Notes under the pieces: model-generated
Told to the model about the DNA's origin: nothing
The model's input: the letters and a program-made list of their open reading frames with translations, nothing else
Database searches by the model: none
In this document: in pieces, positions 1 to 10,264 of the stretch
Position numbering within the stretch: the stretch's first letter is position 1
How the letters are laid out: the number at the start of each line of letters is the position of its first letter
Made by a program: the position numbers and the translations under genes
Source: Lachnoclostridium phytofermentans
GTDB taxonomy: Bacteria; Bacillota; Clostridia; Lachnospirales; Lachnospiraceae
Assembly (NCBI RefSeq): GCF_000733755.1
Contig: NZ_JPOF01000003.1
Location: forward strand, 1,500,001-1,560,000
DNA: 60,000 nt
Direction: 5' to 3'

Positions 1-1793
<1,793 letters not shown>

Positions 1794-1839
1794 TAAAAGG
1801 TTTGTTTAAAAGATTGTTGATCAATGTTTAATGGATTAA

Positions 1840-1874
1840 CAATTTGATTGAAAAAAAGCTTTTCAATCAAATTG
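1840..1874 (+). other. Perfect hairpin just after 23S rRNA
   Basis: A perfect 15-bp inverted repeat (arms 1840-1854 and 1860-1874, 5-nt loop) lies 47 nt after the 23S 3' end. It has no good T-tract, so it may be an rRNA-tRNA processing stem rather than a terminator. A TATAAT-like hexamer follows at 1883-1888 and could give the tRNA cluster its own weak promoter. No 5S rRNA gene is seen between here and the tRNA at 1925. Confidence 0.6.
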
Positions 1875-1924
1875 TTATATGGTATAATTGAAAAGTGACT
1901 TAGTCATCTAAAGTTATTTTAGAT

Positions 1925-1998
1925 GGCCCGGTGGCTCAGTTGGTTAGAGCGCCGCCCTGTCACGGCGGAGGTCGTGGGTTCGAGTCCCATCCGGGTCG
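1925..1998 (+). tRNA. tRNA-Asp (anticodon GTC)
   Basis: Complete cloverleaf: acceptor stem GGCCCGG/CCGGGTC, anticodon loop CTGTCAC, T-loop GGTTCGAGTCC. CCA is not encoded. First of seven tRNAs following the 23S gene. Confidence 0.97.
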
Positions 1999-2030
1999 TT
2001 AGCTTAAGAAATTAAGCGAAAAATTGATAT

Positions 2031-2103
2031 GGGATCTTAGCTCAGCTGGGAGAGCATCTGCCTTACAAGCAGAGGGTCATAGGTTCGAGCCCTATAGGTC
2101 CCA
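2031..2103 (+). tRNA. tRNA-Val (anticodon TAC)
   Basis: Cloverleaf with acceptor stem GGGATCT/AGGTCCC, anticodon loop CTTACAA and T-loop GGTTCGAGCC; discriminator A. CCA is not encoded. Confidence 0.97.
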
Positions 2104-2158
2104 TTCAGTTACAGTAATGCCGACAGACGATTAGGGTTCGGTGGATTTAATTTTATAC

Positions 2159-2231
<73 letters not shown>

Positions 2232-2240
2232 TAGGAACAT

Positions 2241-2322
2241 GGATGGGTTCCCGAGTGGCCAAAGGGGGCAGACTGTAAATCTGTTAGCAACGCTTTCGAA
2301 GGTTCGAATCCTTCTCCATCCA
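2241..2322 (+). tRNA. tRNA-Tyr (anticodon GTA)
   Basis: 82-nt class II tRNA with a long variable arm. Acceptor stem GGATGGG/TCCATCC, anticodon loop CTGTAAA. The long variable arm agrees with bacterial tRNA-Tyr. Confidence 0.96.
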
Positions 2323-2376
2323 CTGATTGATACTAAGCATAAGATAATTAATATCAATCAACAAAAAAAATAATAT

Positions 2377-2450
2377 CGCGGGGTGGAGCAGTCTGGAAGC
2401 TCGTCGGGCTCATAACCCGAAGGTCATAGGTTCAAATCCTATCCCCGCAA
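2377..2450 (+). tRNA. Initiator tRNA-fMet (anticodon CAT)
   Basis: Initiator features are visible: position 1 is C facing A at position 72 (CGCGGGG against CCCCGCA), and three G-C pairs (GGG/CCC) flank the CTCATAA anticodon loop. These separate it from elongator tRNA-Met. Confidence 0.96.
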
Positions 2451-2493
2451 CTCCAATCCGAAAGGATTGAAATTAAATAGTTATCATATCCAT

Positions 2494-2566
<73 letters not shown>

Positions 2567-2613
2567 TTTGTTTTATGCTTCCATGGTATATAATGTCAGA
2601 AGTATAAAACTAT

Positions 2614-2686
2614 GGGATATTAGCTCAGTCGGTAGAGCACTTGACTTTTAATCAAGGTGTCCCGGGTTCGAATCCCGGATGTCTCA
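2614..2686 (+). tRNA. tRNA-Lys (anticodon TTT)
   Basis: Acceptor stem GGGATAT/ATGTCTC with G-U pairs, anticodon loop CTTTTAA, T-loop GGTTCGAATCC. Last tRNA of the cluster, 11 nt before the terminator. Confidence 0.97.
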
Positions 2687-2696
2687 TTAATTAAAG

Positions 2697-2741
2697 AAAG
2701 CTGTAAAATAATTGGACAATCCATTATTTTACAGCTTTTTT
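2697..2741 (+). terminator. Intrinsic terminator of the rRNA-tRNA cluster
   Basis: Stem of about 13 bp (AGCTGTAAAATAA with its complement) followed by a run of T at 2735-2741. Confidence 0.9.
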
Positions 2742-2889
2742 GGCTTTGTTATGTTTTTTTAACTAAAATGTTTTGATACAATATACAACCAATCAATGTG
2801 AAATATGTTAATACTGCCTACCATCTTAAAAATGTAAGAGAGAAGATACGTTCTTTAGTAAAGATAAATCATTTATTCTAAGATTTGAT

Positions 2890-3099
2890 TTGTTCTTTGA
2901 AAATTACTTGTTACAAGAACAATACCTTATCCATACAACTTATGATATACTCATATTTGAGCAGTACAAGTTTAAATATGAGTTGAATTCAAGGATATCA
3001 AACGGTAGAATAAAAGAAAAGTCAGTATTTATTGAGAGGAAGGAGGTATTAAAAAAGATTGATTTATTTTACAGAGGAAAGTCTTCCAAATTTAAATAA
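2890..3099 (+). CDS. Doubtful small ORF, 69 aa
   Basis: The only sizeable frame in the 530-bp gap between the tRNA terminator and the sirtuin gene. It starts with TTG, has no clear Shine-Dalgarno sequence, and encodes a charged, Lys/Tyr-rich peptide with no signal, membrane segment or motif I recognise. The surrounding sequence (2742-3236) is AT-rich and otherwise empty. It may be a remnant or a chance frame. Confidence 0.2.
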   Translation: MFFENYLLQEQYLIHTTYDILIFEQYKFKYELNSRISNGRIKEKSVFIERKEVLKKIDLFYRGKSSKFK

Positions 3100-3271
3100 G
3101 TAACTATAGCTTTGTATAAATTAAAATTATGATCTGACACATACTAAGTAATGGATTTATGTATTGGATGATGAGTATATATGAGTAGAAAATCTGTTTT
3201 AGCATAGAATTAAACTAAAAGACCTGATATTTGTGCTATAATAAAACTATGAAAGCAATGGAGATGATTCT

Positions 3272-4021
3272 ATGACAAAAGAAACAGAGCAACTTGTGAG
3301 GATTGTGAAGGATAGTAATAATATTGTATTCTTTGGTGGAGCAGGTGTATCTACTGAATCTGGTATCCCAGATTTTCGCTCAGAAAACGGTCTTTATACT
3401 ACTGGGGGAGGAAAAAAATATTCCCCGGAAAAATTATTATCTCATAGTTTTTTTATGAGGCATACGCTTGACTTTTTTACATTCTATAAAGAACACATGA
3501 TTTATAAAGAAGCTAAGCCTAATCAAGCACATTTTGCATTAGCAAGGTTAGAAGAATTAGGAAAATTGACTGCTGTTATTACTCAAAACATTGATAATTT
3601 ACACCAGATGGCAGGAAGTCAAACGGTGTATGAGTTACATGGTTCATCCAATAGAAACTACTGTATGAAATGTAGGAAGAGCTATGAACTTGATCAAATA
3701 ATGAGTATGGATACCGTTCCAATTTGTACAGATTGTGGCGGTGTTATAAAACCCGATGTTGTTTTATATGAGGAGGAATTAAATCAGACAGTCGTTCAAA
3801 AAGCAATCGAAGCAATTGAAAAGGCAGATACTATGATTGTAGGAGGTACTTCACTCGTTGTATGGCCGGCAGCAAGTTTACTAGAGTATTTTAATGGTGA
3901 TAATCTGGTATTAATTAATAAAAGTGAGACAAGCTATGATAGAAGGGCATCCTTGGTGATTCAGGATTCTATTGGTGCGGTTATGGATACCGTGTTACAA
4001 AACATTTTGGAATCTGAGTGA
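3272..4021 (+). CDS. Sir2-family NAD-dependent protein deacylase
   Basis: 249-aa sirtuin; the family removes acyl groups from lysine using NAD+. Visible motifs: the NAD-binding GAGVSTESGIPDFR (residues 23-36), TQNID (104-108), catalytic His in ELHG (His123), a four-Cys zinc site (Cys131, Cys134, Cys152, Cys155), and KPDVVLYEE in place of the common RPDVVxFGE. Length is normal for the short bacterial class (CobB/SrtN-like). ATG start with GGAGATGATT upstream. A TATAAT hexamer at 3237-3242 is a likely -10 box; the -35 is weak. It appears monocistronic. Family assignment is firm; substrates cannot be read from sequence. Confidence 0.93.
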   Translation: MTKETEQLVRIVKDSNNIVFFGGAGVSTESGIPDFRSENGLYTTGGGKKYSPEKLLSHSFFMRHTLDFFTFYKEHMIYKEAKPNQAHFALARLEELGKLTAVITQNIDNLHQMAGSQTVYELHGSSNRNYCMKCRKSYELDQIMSMDTVPICTDCGGVIKPDVVLYEEELNQTVVQKAIEAIEKADTMIVGGTSLVVWPAASLLEYFNGDNLVLINKSETSYDRRASLVIQDSIGAVMDTVLQNILESE

Positions 4022-4166
4022 AAAGCTAGTTTTTGCGAATAAATTCGTTTTAAGTAATTAAAGAAATATATGGAATGTTTCATATAGTCTATAACCTGTT
4101 ACTTAATTATTGTGCTATATGTTATTAAAAAACATGAAAATTCCTTGAAATTAAGCAGATTTGGCA

Positions 4167-4195
4167 TTGAGATATTTTCTGTTACATGATAATAT
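4167..4195 (+). promoter_or_regulatory. Probable sigma-A promoter of transaldolase
   Basis: TTGAGA (4167-4172), 17-bp spacer, TAATAT (4190-4195), about 70 nt upstream of the transaldolase ATG. Confidence 0.55.
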
Positions 4196-4267
4196 GAGTA
4201 AGGAATAATTAGGAATAACATAGTGTTGTAAGTTGCAGTGATGATTTAAATTTGGGAGGTATAAAAA

Positions 4268-4921
4268 ATGAAATTTTTTATAGACACAGCGAATGTAGAA
4301 GAAATCAAAAAGGCAAATGACATGGGTGTTATTTGTGGTGTTACAACAAACCCATCATTAATCGCAAAAGAAGGTAGAGATTTTAAGGAAGTAATCACGG
4401 AGATCACCAATATTGTAGATGGTCCAATAAGTGGCGAAGTAAAAGCTACTACTGTGGATGCTGAAAAGATGATTGAAGAGGGACGAGAAATTGCTAAAAT
4501 ACATCCTAATATGGTAGTTAAAATTCCTATGACAGTAGAAGGATTAAAAGCAACCAAAGTGTTATCTTCGGAAGGAATTAAAACAAATGTTACACTAGTA
4601 TTTTCTGCAAATCAGGCGCTATTAGCTGCTAGAGCAGGAGCAACATATGTTTCTCCATTCTTAGGTAGACTTGATGACATTTCAACTCCTGGAATTGATT
4701 TAATTCGTACAATCTCAGAAATTTTCGAAATCTATAACCTACCAACTGAGATTATTGCTGCAAGTGTAAGAAATCCAGTTCATATTACAGATTGTGCATT
4801 AGCGGGTGCACATATTGCAACAGTCCCATATAGCGTTATTGTTCAATGTACGAAACATCCATTAACTGATGCTGGTATTGAGAAGTTTAAAGCAGATTAC
4901 AAAGCTGTATTCGGAGAGTAA
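4268..4921 (+). CDS. tal: Transaldolase (small TalC/FSA-type)
   Basis: 217-aa class I aldolase of the decameric TalC/fructose-6-phosphate aldolase group. In transaldolase it moves dihydroxyacetone units between sugar phosphates in the non-oxidative pentose phosphate pathway. Schiff-base lysine is Lys85 in VVKIPMT. At the position where fructose-6-phosphate aldolase has Tyr131 this protein has Phe131 (SPFLGRLDD), and Glu57 replaces the aldolase Gln; both point to true transaldolase activity. The start is preceded by GGGAGG. Transketolase follows about 240 bp downstream, so the two complementary enzymes are adjacent, with a hairpin between them. Confidence 0.93.
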   Translation: MKFFIDTANVEEIKKANDMGVICGVTTNPSLIAKEGRDFKEVITEITNIVDGPISGEVKATTVDAEKMIEEGREIAKIHPNMVVKIPMTVEGLKATKVLSSEGIKTNVTLVFSANQALLAARAGATYVSPFLGRLDDISTPGIDLIRTISEIFEIYNLPTEIIAASVRNPVHITDCALAGAHIATVPYSVIVQCTKHPLTDAGIEKFKADYKAVFGE

Positions 4922-4960
4922 TTCTTTATTGGACTAAGCATAGTATTATGAAACATAATC

Positions 4961-4996
4961 TCCCATGTAAGAGTAAAATTTGCTCTTGCATGGGGA
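4961..4996 (+). terminator. Hairpin after transaldolase, possible terminator
   Basis: 13-bp stem (TCCCATGTAAGAG with CTCTTGCATGGGA, one G-U pair) and a 9-nt loop. The following T-tract is weak, so read-through into transketolase is plausible. Confidence 0.5.
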
Positions 4997-5092
4997 TTTA
5001 TATCAATTCAATAAACATCAGATTTTATTGTTTATTATTTTATTGGGACCAAACTAATGTTCCAGTAATTAAGTTAACAGTACTAAGGAACA

Positions 5093-5129
5093 CTTATATC
5101 AGAAGTTCAAAATTAAACTTCCGATAAGT
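5093..5129 (+). other. Inverted repeat in transketolase leader
   Basis: Imperfect hairpin (CTTATATCAGAAGTT against AACTTCCGATAAG) ends about 33 nt before the transketolase ATG. It could be an mRNA 5' stabilising stem. No known riboswitch was recognised. Confidence 0.35.
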
Positions 5130-5162
5130 TGATTATTAGAAATGTATTTAGGAGGATATCAC

Positions 5163-7145
5163 ATGAATAACATTGACACAATGTCCATTAATGCGATCCG
5201 TGTATTAGCTGCGGATGCTGTACAGAAAGCTAAATCAGGTCATCCGGGATTACCACTTGGATGTGCAGCCATCGCTTATGATATATGGGCAAATGAAATG
5301 AAGCATAATCCAGCAAACCCTGATTGGGCGAATCGAGATCGTTTCATATTATCTGGTGGACATGGATCTACGTTATTGTATTCCTTGTTACATTTATTTG
5401 GATATGGTTTAACCAAAGAAGATATGATGCAATTCCGTCAGTTAGACTCCCTTACTCCTGGACACCCAGAGTATCGTCATACAAAGGGCGTAGAAGCTAC
5501 AACAGGACCTCTTGGTGCAGGTATGGCAATGGCAGTTGGTATGGCAATGGCAGAGGAGCATTTAGCAGCAAAGTTTAATAAAGAAAATTATCCTGTAGTC
5601 GACCATTATACTTATGTACTTGGTGGGGATGGCTGTATGATGGAAGGTATCTCTTATGAGGCATTTTCTTTAGCAGGTACGTTAGGTCTTTCAAAATTAA
5701 TCGTTTTCTATGATTCTAATAAGATTTCTATCGAAGGCGATACCGATATAGCATTCACTGAAGATGTTTTAAAACGTTTTGAGGCATTTCACTTCCAGAC
5801 TATCGTAGTGGAAGATGGTAACAACATTGAAGAAATCTCTAATGCGGTAAAAGCAGCGAAGGCTGATACAACAAGACCAAGTTTAATCCTATGTAAAACT
5901 CAGATTGGTTATGGCTGTCCTGCAAAACAGGGTAAGGCAAGTGCTCATGGAGAACCTCTTGGTGATGACAATGTCTTAGCATTAAAAGAGAATATTGGTT
6001 GGCCATCCAAAGAACCTTTCTTTGTACCAGAAGAAGTATATTCTCACTATAAGGAAATTGCAGCAAAAAAGGCAGAGGATGAAACTGCTTGGAATAAGAT
6101 GTTTGAAGAATACCTTGCTGCTTATCCAGAGATGAAAGAAGCTTGGGAGAAGGAATTTAATCTTGATATAGCAAAAGAATTACTTGATAATGAAGAATTC
6201 TGGTCATTTGAGGACAAACCAGAAGCAACTAGAAATTTATCTGGTGTTGTTCTAAATAAATTAAAGAATTATGTACCAAGCTTAATTGGTGGTGCAGCAG
6301 ACTTAGCTCCTTCAACAAAAACTTATTTAAAAGAAGAAGGGGATTTCTCCAAAGACAACAGACTTGGAAGAAACCTTCACTTTGGTGTAAGAGAGCTAGC
6401 TATGGCAGCCATCGGAAATGGTATGGTATTACATGGTCTACGTGCTTATGTATCTACCTTCTTTGTATTTAGTGACTATATGAAACCAATGGCAAGATTA
6501 TCATCACTTATGAGAATACCAACAACTTTTGTTTGGACTCATGACAGTATTGGTGTTGGAGAAGATGGCCCAACTCATGAGCCAATTGAGCAGCTTGCGA
6601 TGTACCGAGCAATGCCAAACTTTCATGTATTCCGTCCAGCAGATGCGACAGAGACAATTGCGGCATGGTATAGCGCAGTAACATCAAAAGAAACTCCAAC
6701 AGCTCTTGTATTAACAAGACAGAACCTCCCACAGTTAGCTGGTTCTTCAAAAGAGGCCTTAAAGGGTGCTTATGTATTAGAAGACTCAAATAAGGAAATC
6801 CCAGATGCCATTATTATTGCAACTGGTTCTGAAGTTGAACTTGCGGTAGCTGCAAAAGCAGAGTTATTAAAAGAAGGTGTTGATGTACGTGTTGTTAGTA
6901 TGCCATGTATGGACATCTTCGAGGAGCAGAGCAAGGAGTATAAAGAAAGCGTTCTTCCAAGTGCAGTACGTAAGAGAGTAGCAGTGGAAGCACTGATCGG
7001 ATATGGCTGGGAGAGATATGTTGGCTTAGATGGTGCGATTGTTTCTATGAACGGATTTGGTGCATCAGCTCCTGCTGCAACCTTATTTAAGAAGTTCGGC
7101 TTTACTACAGAGAATGTTGTGGCAGCAGTGAAATCGGTATTATAA
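5163..7145 (+). CDS. tkt: Transketolase
   Basis: 660-aa thiamine-diphosphate enzyme transferring two-carbon ketol units in the pentose phosphate pathway. N-terminal motifs SGHPGLPLG, GHGSTLLY and TPGHPE, and the ThDP/metal motif GGDGCMMEG followed by the conserved Asn in YDSNKISI, are present; the middle domain carries the RNLHFGVREL and HDSIGVGEDGPTHEP signatures, and a C-terminal domain follows. The length is typical for the full-size enzyme. An upstream in-frame ATG at 5142 overlaps the Shine-Dalgarno AGGAGG (5151-5156), so the ATG at 5163 is chosen. It probably works with the adjacent transaldolase to supply ribose phosphate and recycle pentoses. Confidence 0.97.
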   Translation: MNNIDTMSINAIRVLAADAVQKAKSGHPGLPLGCAAIAYDIWANEMKHNPANPDWANRDRFILSGGHGSTLLYSLLHLFGYGLTKEDMMQFRQLDSLTPGHPEYRHTKGVEATTGPLGAGMAMAVGMAMAEEHLAAKFNKENYPVVDHYTYVLGGDGCMMEGISYEAFSLAGTLGLSKLIVFYDSNKISIEGDTDIAFTEDVLKRFEAFHFQTIVVEDGNNIEEISNAVKAAKADTTRPSLILCKTQIGYGCPAKQGKASAHGEPLGDDNVLALKENIGWPSKEPFFVPEEVYSHYKEIAAKKAEDETAWNKMFEEYLAAYPEMKEAWEKEFNLDIAKELLDNEEFWSFEDKPEATRNLSGVVLNKLKNYVPSLIGGAADLAPSTKTYLKEEGDFSKDNRLGRNLHFGVRELAMAAIGNGMVLHGLRAYVSTFFVFSDYMKPMARLSSLMRIPTTFVWTHDSIGVGEDGPTHEPIEQLAMYRAMPNFHVFRPADATETIAAWYSAVTSKETPTALVLTRQNLPQLAGSSKEALKGAYVLEDSNKEIPDAIIIATGSEVELAVAAKAELLKEGVDVRVVSMPCMDIFEEQSKEYKESVLPSAVRKRVAVEALIGYGWERYVGLDGAIVSMNGFGASAPAATLFKKFGFTTENVVAAVKSVL

Positions 7146-7239
7146 GATATTTTGTATTCTTTAAAAGATAAATATCCTTGGAAGAAATGATTTATTTCTT
7201 TATGTAAGGGAGTTTGATATAGTTAAGATAAAGGTAAAG

Positions 7240-9044
7240 AGAAGGGGCTGTGAAAAAAGCACCTAACTAGAAAAGAGGATTTTTAATTCACGTTAGTGAG
7301 TTAAAAATCCTCTTTTTGTGGTAAAATTTATCTGCAATGAAAAATCAAACCACAACTTATTCTAAATCAAAACAAGGCATTTTGCCAATGTTTATTTCAG
7401 ATTTTCTTGATATTTGTGATCCGGTTTTGACATTTGACGAATTCATGGAGGGAATTGACTTAGCTAAGTATCTGAGAAACATACCAGAACATGAAACTGG
7501 GCGCATCAGATATAATCCCGTCAACATGCTGAAAACGGTGCTTTTTGGATTTATGACCCAGGGCTACATGTCACTAAGAGAACTGGAAGATAACTGCAGA
7601 GTAAATATCAGATTCATGTATTTAATTGATAACGAAAGACCTTCCTACAGGACTTTTTCCTATTTCATCAATGATGTTTTAGGTGACTCCATTGAAGATA
7701 TTTTCAACGATATCAATAAAAAGATTTTTGAACAGGAAAATGTAGACCTCAACCACCTTTACATAGACGGTTCAAAATTTGAAGCAAATGCGAATAAGTA
7801 CAGCTGGGTATGGAAAAAAGCTACTGAGAAATCCAGATACCGACTGTTTGAAAAGATAACTGCCCTTTTTCATGAAATCAATACAGACCTTGAATGGTCA
7901 GGGCTTAAAATAGAAGCAAACGTAGAGTATGCACCTGAACAGCTACGTGAAATAGCTGATCAGTATGCCAAGGTTTGGAACGTTGATAGATCCGATTTTG
8001 TTTATGGAAAGGGACATCGAAAAACCTGTCAGCAGAGGCAGTATGAGAAGCTTTTAGAGTATGCCTCAAAGCTGGAGGAATACATAGAAAAGGTGAATAT
8101 CTGTGGCCCTGCACGTAACAGTTATTCCAAAACAGATCATTCCGCCACATTTATGAGGATAAAAACGGATTACATGGGAAATGATCAGTTACTTCCGGCA
8201 TACAATGTACAGGTTGGGGTAGCTGATGAATATATAGCAGTTGTTGACGTTAACCAGTATCGTTCAGACATGGACTGTTTTGTACCACTCATGGAGCAAT
8301 TCAAAAAGACATATGGATTTTACCCGAAATATCCAACTGCGGATGCCGGATATGGTTCATATAATAACTATATTTACTGTGAACAGCATGATATGGAAAA
8401 ATACATGAAATTCACTATGTTCAAGAAGGAAACCGAAGATAAAAAATACCATAATGATCCGTTCAGAGCTGTCAATTTCAGATTTAATTCGGAAGGATAC
8501 ATGATATGTCCAAATGAAAAGAGATTTATTTTTTCTCACCGAAGAGCAGTACGTGGAAATGAATACGGACGTCAGGAAGAAATCTATGTCTGCGAAGACT
8601 GCAGCAACTGTCCATATACAGCTCAATGCAAGAAAACAGAGAATAATCGTACTATAAGAATCAATCAAGAACTGACAGCGATGCATCAGGAAGTGATTGA
8701 AAATCTTGAAAGTATACATGGTGCACTTTTAAGAATGAATCGATCCATTCAAGCAGAAGGAACATTTGGAATCATGAAAAATGATCGAAACTATAAAAGA
8801 ATTGTCAGAAGAGGAATCAATTCTGTACGATTAGAGATTTTTTTAGTTTCTATCGGACAAAATCTATATAAATATCATAATAAAAAGATGCGACTTCAAA
8901 AATCAGCATAAAATCCAAAATGCTGATTCTATGGGGTAGGGGGATTTATGCTCTTTTTTAGAGTGTTGATTTAGATTAAAAACAACTAGAGACGTCGGTT
9001 AAACCGACGTCTCTGTGTTAGGGGCTTTTTTCACAGCCCCTTCT
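7240..9044 (+). mobile_element. IS1182-family insertion sequence, complete
   Basis: Bounded by near-perfect inverted repeats of about 27 bp (7241-7267 and 9017-9043, one mismatch, plus one extra matching base outside each), beginning GAAGGGGCTGTGAAAAAAG. It carries one transposase gene. Just inside each end is a hairpin: a 21-bp stem at 7271-7316 with a T-run, which could stop outside transcripts entering the transposase, and a 12-bp perfect stem at 8988-9014. No target-site duplication is obvious at the borders. It lies between transketolase and the two-component genes and breaks no recognisable gene. Confidence 0.9.
7337..8911 (+). CDS. IS1182-family DDE transposase
   Basis: 524-aa transposase that cuts and rejoins the element ends. 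The N-terminal region (RYNPVNMLKTVLFGFMTQGYMSLRELEDNCRV split over about residues 57-92) is typical of IS1182. Catalytic acidic candidates are the Asp in LYIDGSKFEANANKYSW, the Asp in TADAGYGSYNNY, and the Glu in QAEGTFGIMKND. A Cys-rich segment (CEDCSNCPYTAQC) precedes the last. The frame is intact and full length, so it may be active. No strong Shine-Dalgarno is seen before the ATG, which fits low expression. Confidence 0.92.
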   Translation: MKNQTTTYSKSKQGILPMFISDFLDICDPVLTFDEFMEGIDLAKYLRNIPEHETGRIRYNPVNMLKTVLFGFMTQGYMSLRELEDNCRVNIRFMYLIDNERPSYRTFSYFINDVLGDSIEDIFNDINKKIFEQENVDLNHLYIDGSKFEANANKYSWVWKKATEKSRYRLFEKITALFHEINTDLEWSGLKIEANVEYAPEQLREIADQYAKVWNVDRSDFVYGKGHRKTCQQRQYEKLLEYASKLEEYIEKVNICGPARNSYSKTDHSATFMRIKTDYMGNDQLLPAYNVQVGVADEYIAVVDVNQYRSDMDCFVPLMEQFKKTYGFYPKYPTADAGYGSYNNYIYCEQHDMEKYMKFTMFKKETEDKKYHNDPFRAVNFRFNSEGYMICPNEKRFIFSHRRAVRGNEYGRQEEIYVCEDCSNCPYTAQCKKTENNRTIRINQELTAMHQEVIENLESIHGALLRMNRSIQAEGTFGIMKNDRNYKRIVRRGINSVRLEIFLVSIGQNLYKYHNKKMRLQKSA

Positions 9045-9045
9045 T

Positions 9046-9155
9046 TTTGTTTTTGTATAATGTTTGTTTTTGTATAATGTTTGATTTTGTAGATAATGTT
9101 TGATTTTGCAGATAATGTTTGATTTTGCAGATAATGTTTGATTTTGTAGATAATG
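9046..9155 (+). repeat. Tandem repeat, two 17-bp and four 19-bp units
   Basis: Starting 2 bp after the IS1182 right end: units at 9046-9062, 9063-9079 (17 bp, TTTGTTTTTGTATAATG) and 9080-9098, 9099-9117, 9118-9136, 9137-9155 (19 bp, TTTGATTTTGTAGATAATG with one T/C variant). A decayed unit follows. No coding potential. The 19-bp form has a 2-bp AG insertion relative to the 17-bp form. Confidence 0.9.
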
Positions 9156-9465
9156 TTTAGTTTTTTAGAGTTATGTATAGATCTGTGTTAAGTTCTGTAG
9201 TTTGATTGTTTTCTATTATTCTATATTACTAGGGTTAGAGTTTTTTACTTATTCCTTATATAGTTCATATTTCTGAACATGATAAATACCCTATGTAATA
9301 CCATTGAACTTTGATCTACGATATTAAATTGCAGGTTTTGATTTAATTTAGTATATTTTAATGCAAATCTAATTAACTTATCTATTGAAATAACCTTACA
9401 GAATCGCTAAAATTAGGATATATACTTGATTTTAAATGCGTGTTCTAAGATCGGATTGACGGAGC

Positions 9466-9508
9466 ATGGAAAGCACCATTATGGAAAGCTTAATAACATT
9501 ATGGAAAG
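9466..9508 (+). promoter_or_regulatory. Three direct ATGGAAAG repeats before the two-component genes
   Basis: ATGGAAAG occurs at 9466-9473, 9481-9488 and 9501-9508; the last two share CATTATGGAAAG and are exactly 20 bp apart, two helical turns. A TTGACG hexamer lies at 9456-9461. Direct repeats with helical spacing are how OmpR-type regulators usually bind, so this may be an autoregulatory site. The rest of 9156-9577 is AT-rich without a gene. Confidence 0.4.
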
Positions 9509-9577
9509 TTATATGACTAATTTTGAGGTTGTTATTGGTTAAAGTAAAATTAATTGGAATAGAGAAGGAGAAAAGGT

Positions 9578-10264
9578 ATGGCAAAGATATTGATTGTTGA
9601 GGATGAAGCTAAGATTGCTAGATTCGTAGAACTTGAACTAAAGTATGAGGGGTATACGGTTGATATTGCAAATGATGGAAGATCAGGACTTGAAAAGGCA
9701 TTAAAGCCAGATGTTGATTTAGTATTGCTAGATATCATGCTCCCAGGGCTAAGTGGTATTGAGGTTTGTAGGAGAATACGTATGGAATCCCAGGTACCTA
9801 TTATCATGTTAACTGCTAAAGATGACGTTACGGATAAAGTAGCTGGCCTTGATATGGGAGCGGATGATTATATGACAAAACCGTTTGCAATTGAAGAGTT
9901 ATTAGCGAGAATTCGTGTGGCACTCAGTAGACATAGTAAAGGTGCTACAGAAGCAAAACAGGATGTTTTAATTCATGGAGAGCTTAGATTAAATCTGGCA
10001 AGTCATAGTGCATATTTTGGTGAGGAAGAATTATCCCTTACAAAGAAAGAATATGAATTGCTAGAGTATTTAATGAGAAATAAAAACATAGCGCTAACAA
10101 GAGAACAATTACTCAATAATGTATGGGATTACGAATATTTTGGTGATACCAATGTAGTAGATGTTTATATTCGTTATCTCAGACAAAAAATTGACGATAA
10201 GTACGGGGTTCATTTAATCAGTACAGTTCGAGGGGTGGGATATATAATTCGAGATGAAAAATAA
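9578..10264 (+). CDS. OmpR/PhoB-family response regulator
   Basis: 228-aa DNA-binding regulator. The receiver domain (1-120) has the acidic pair in VEDE, phosphoacceptor Asp52 (VLLDIMLPG), the conserved Thr in MLTAKDD and Lys in TKPFAIEEL. The C-terminal winged helix (about 130-226) includes LTKKEYELLEYLMRN and VVDVYIRYLRQKI. The start is preceded by GGAGAAAAGGT. The kinase gene overlaps its last 11 nt, so the two are translationally coupled. Overall resemblance is to the ArlR/YkoG subgroup, but the signal is unknown. Confidence 0.95.
   Translation: MAKILIVEDEAKIARFVELELKYEGYTVDIANDGRSGLEKALKPDVDLVLLDIMLPGLSGIEVCRRIRMESQVPIIMLTAKDDVTDKVAGLDMGADDYMTKPFAIEELLARIRVALSRHSKGATEAKQDVLIHGELRLNLASHSAYFGEEELSLTKKEYELLEYLMRNKNIALTREQLLNNVWDYEYFGDTNVVDVYIRYLRQKIDDKYGVHLISTVRGVGYIIRDEK

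Noticed and set aside
5142-5163. Earlier ATG for transketolase
   Set aside because: The Shine-Dalgarno AGGAGG lies between it and the ATG at 5163.
8357-8719. Antisense ORF of 120 aa within the IS1182 transposase
   Set aside because: Shadow of the transposase frame; no ribosome site, and the sense strand carries conserved catalytic motifs.
7232-9052. Target-site duplication for the IS1182 element
   Set aside because: Flanks were compared on both sides; only a T/A-rich similarity was seen, not a convincing direct repeat.
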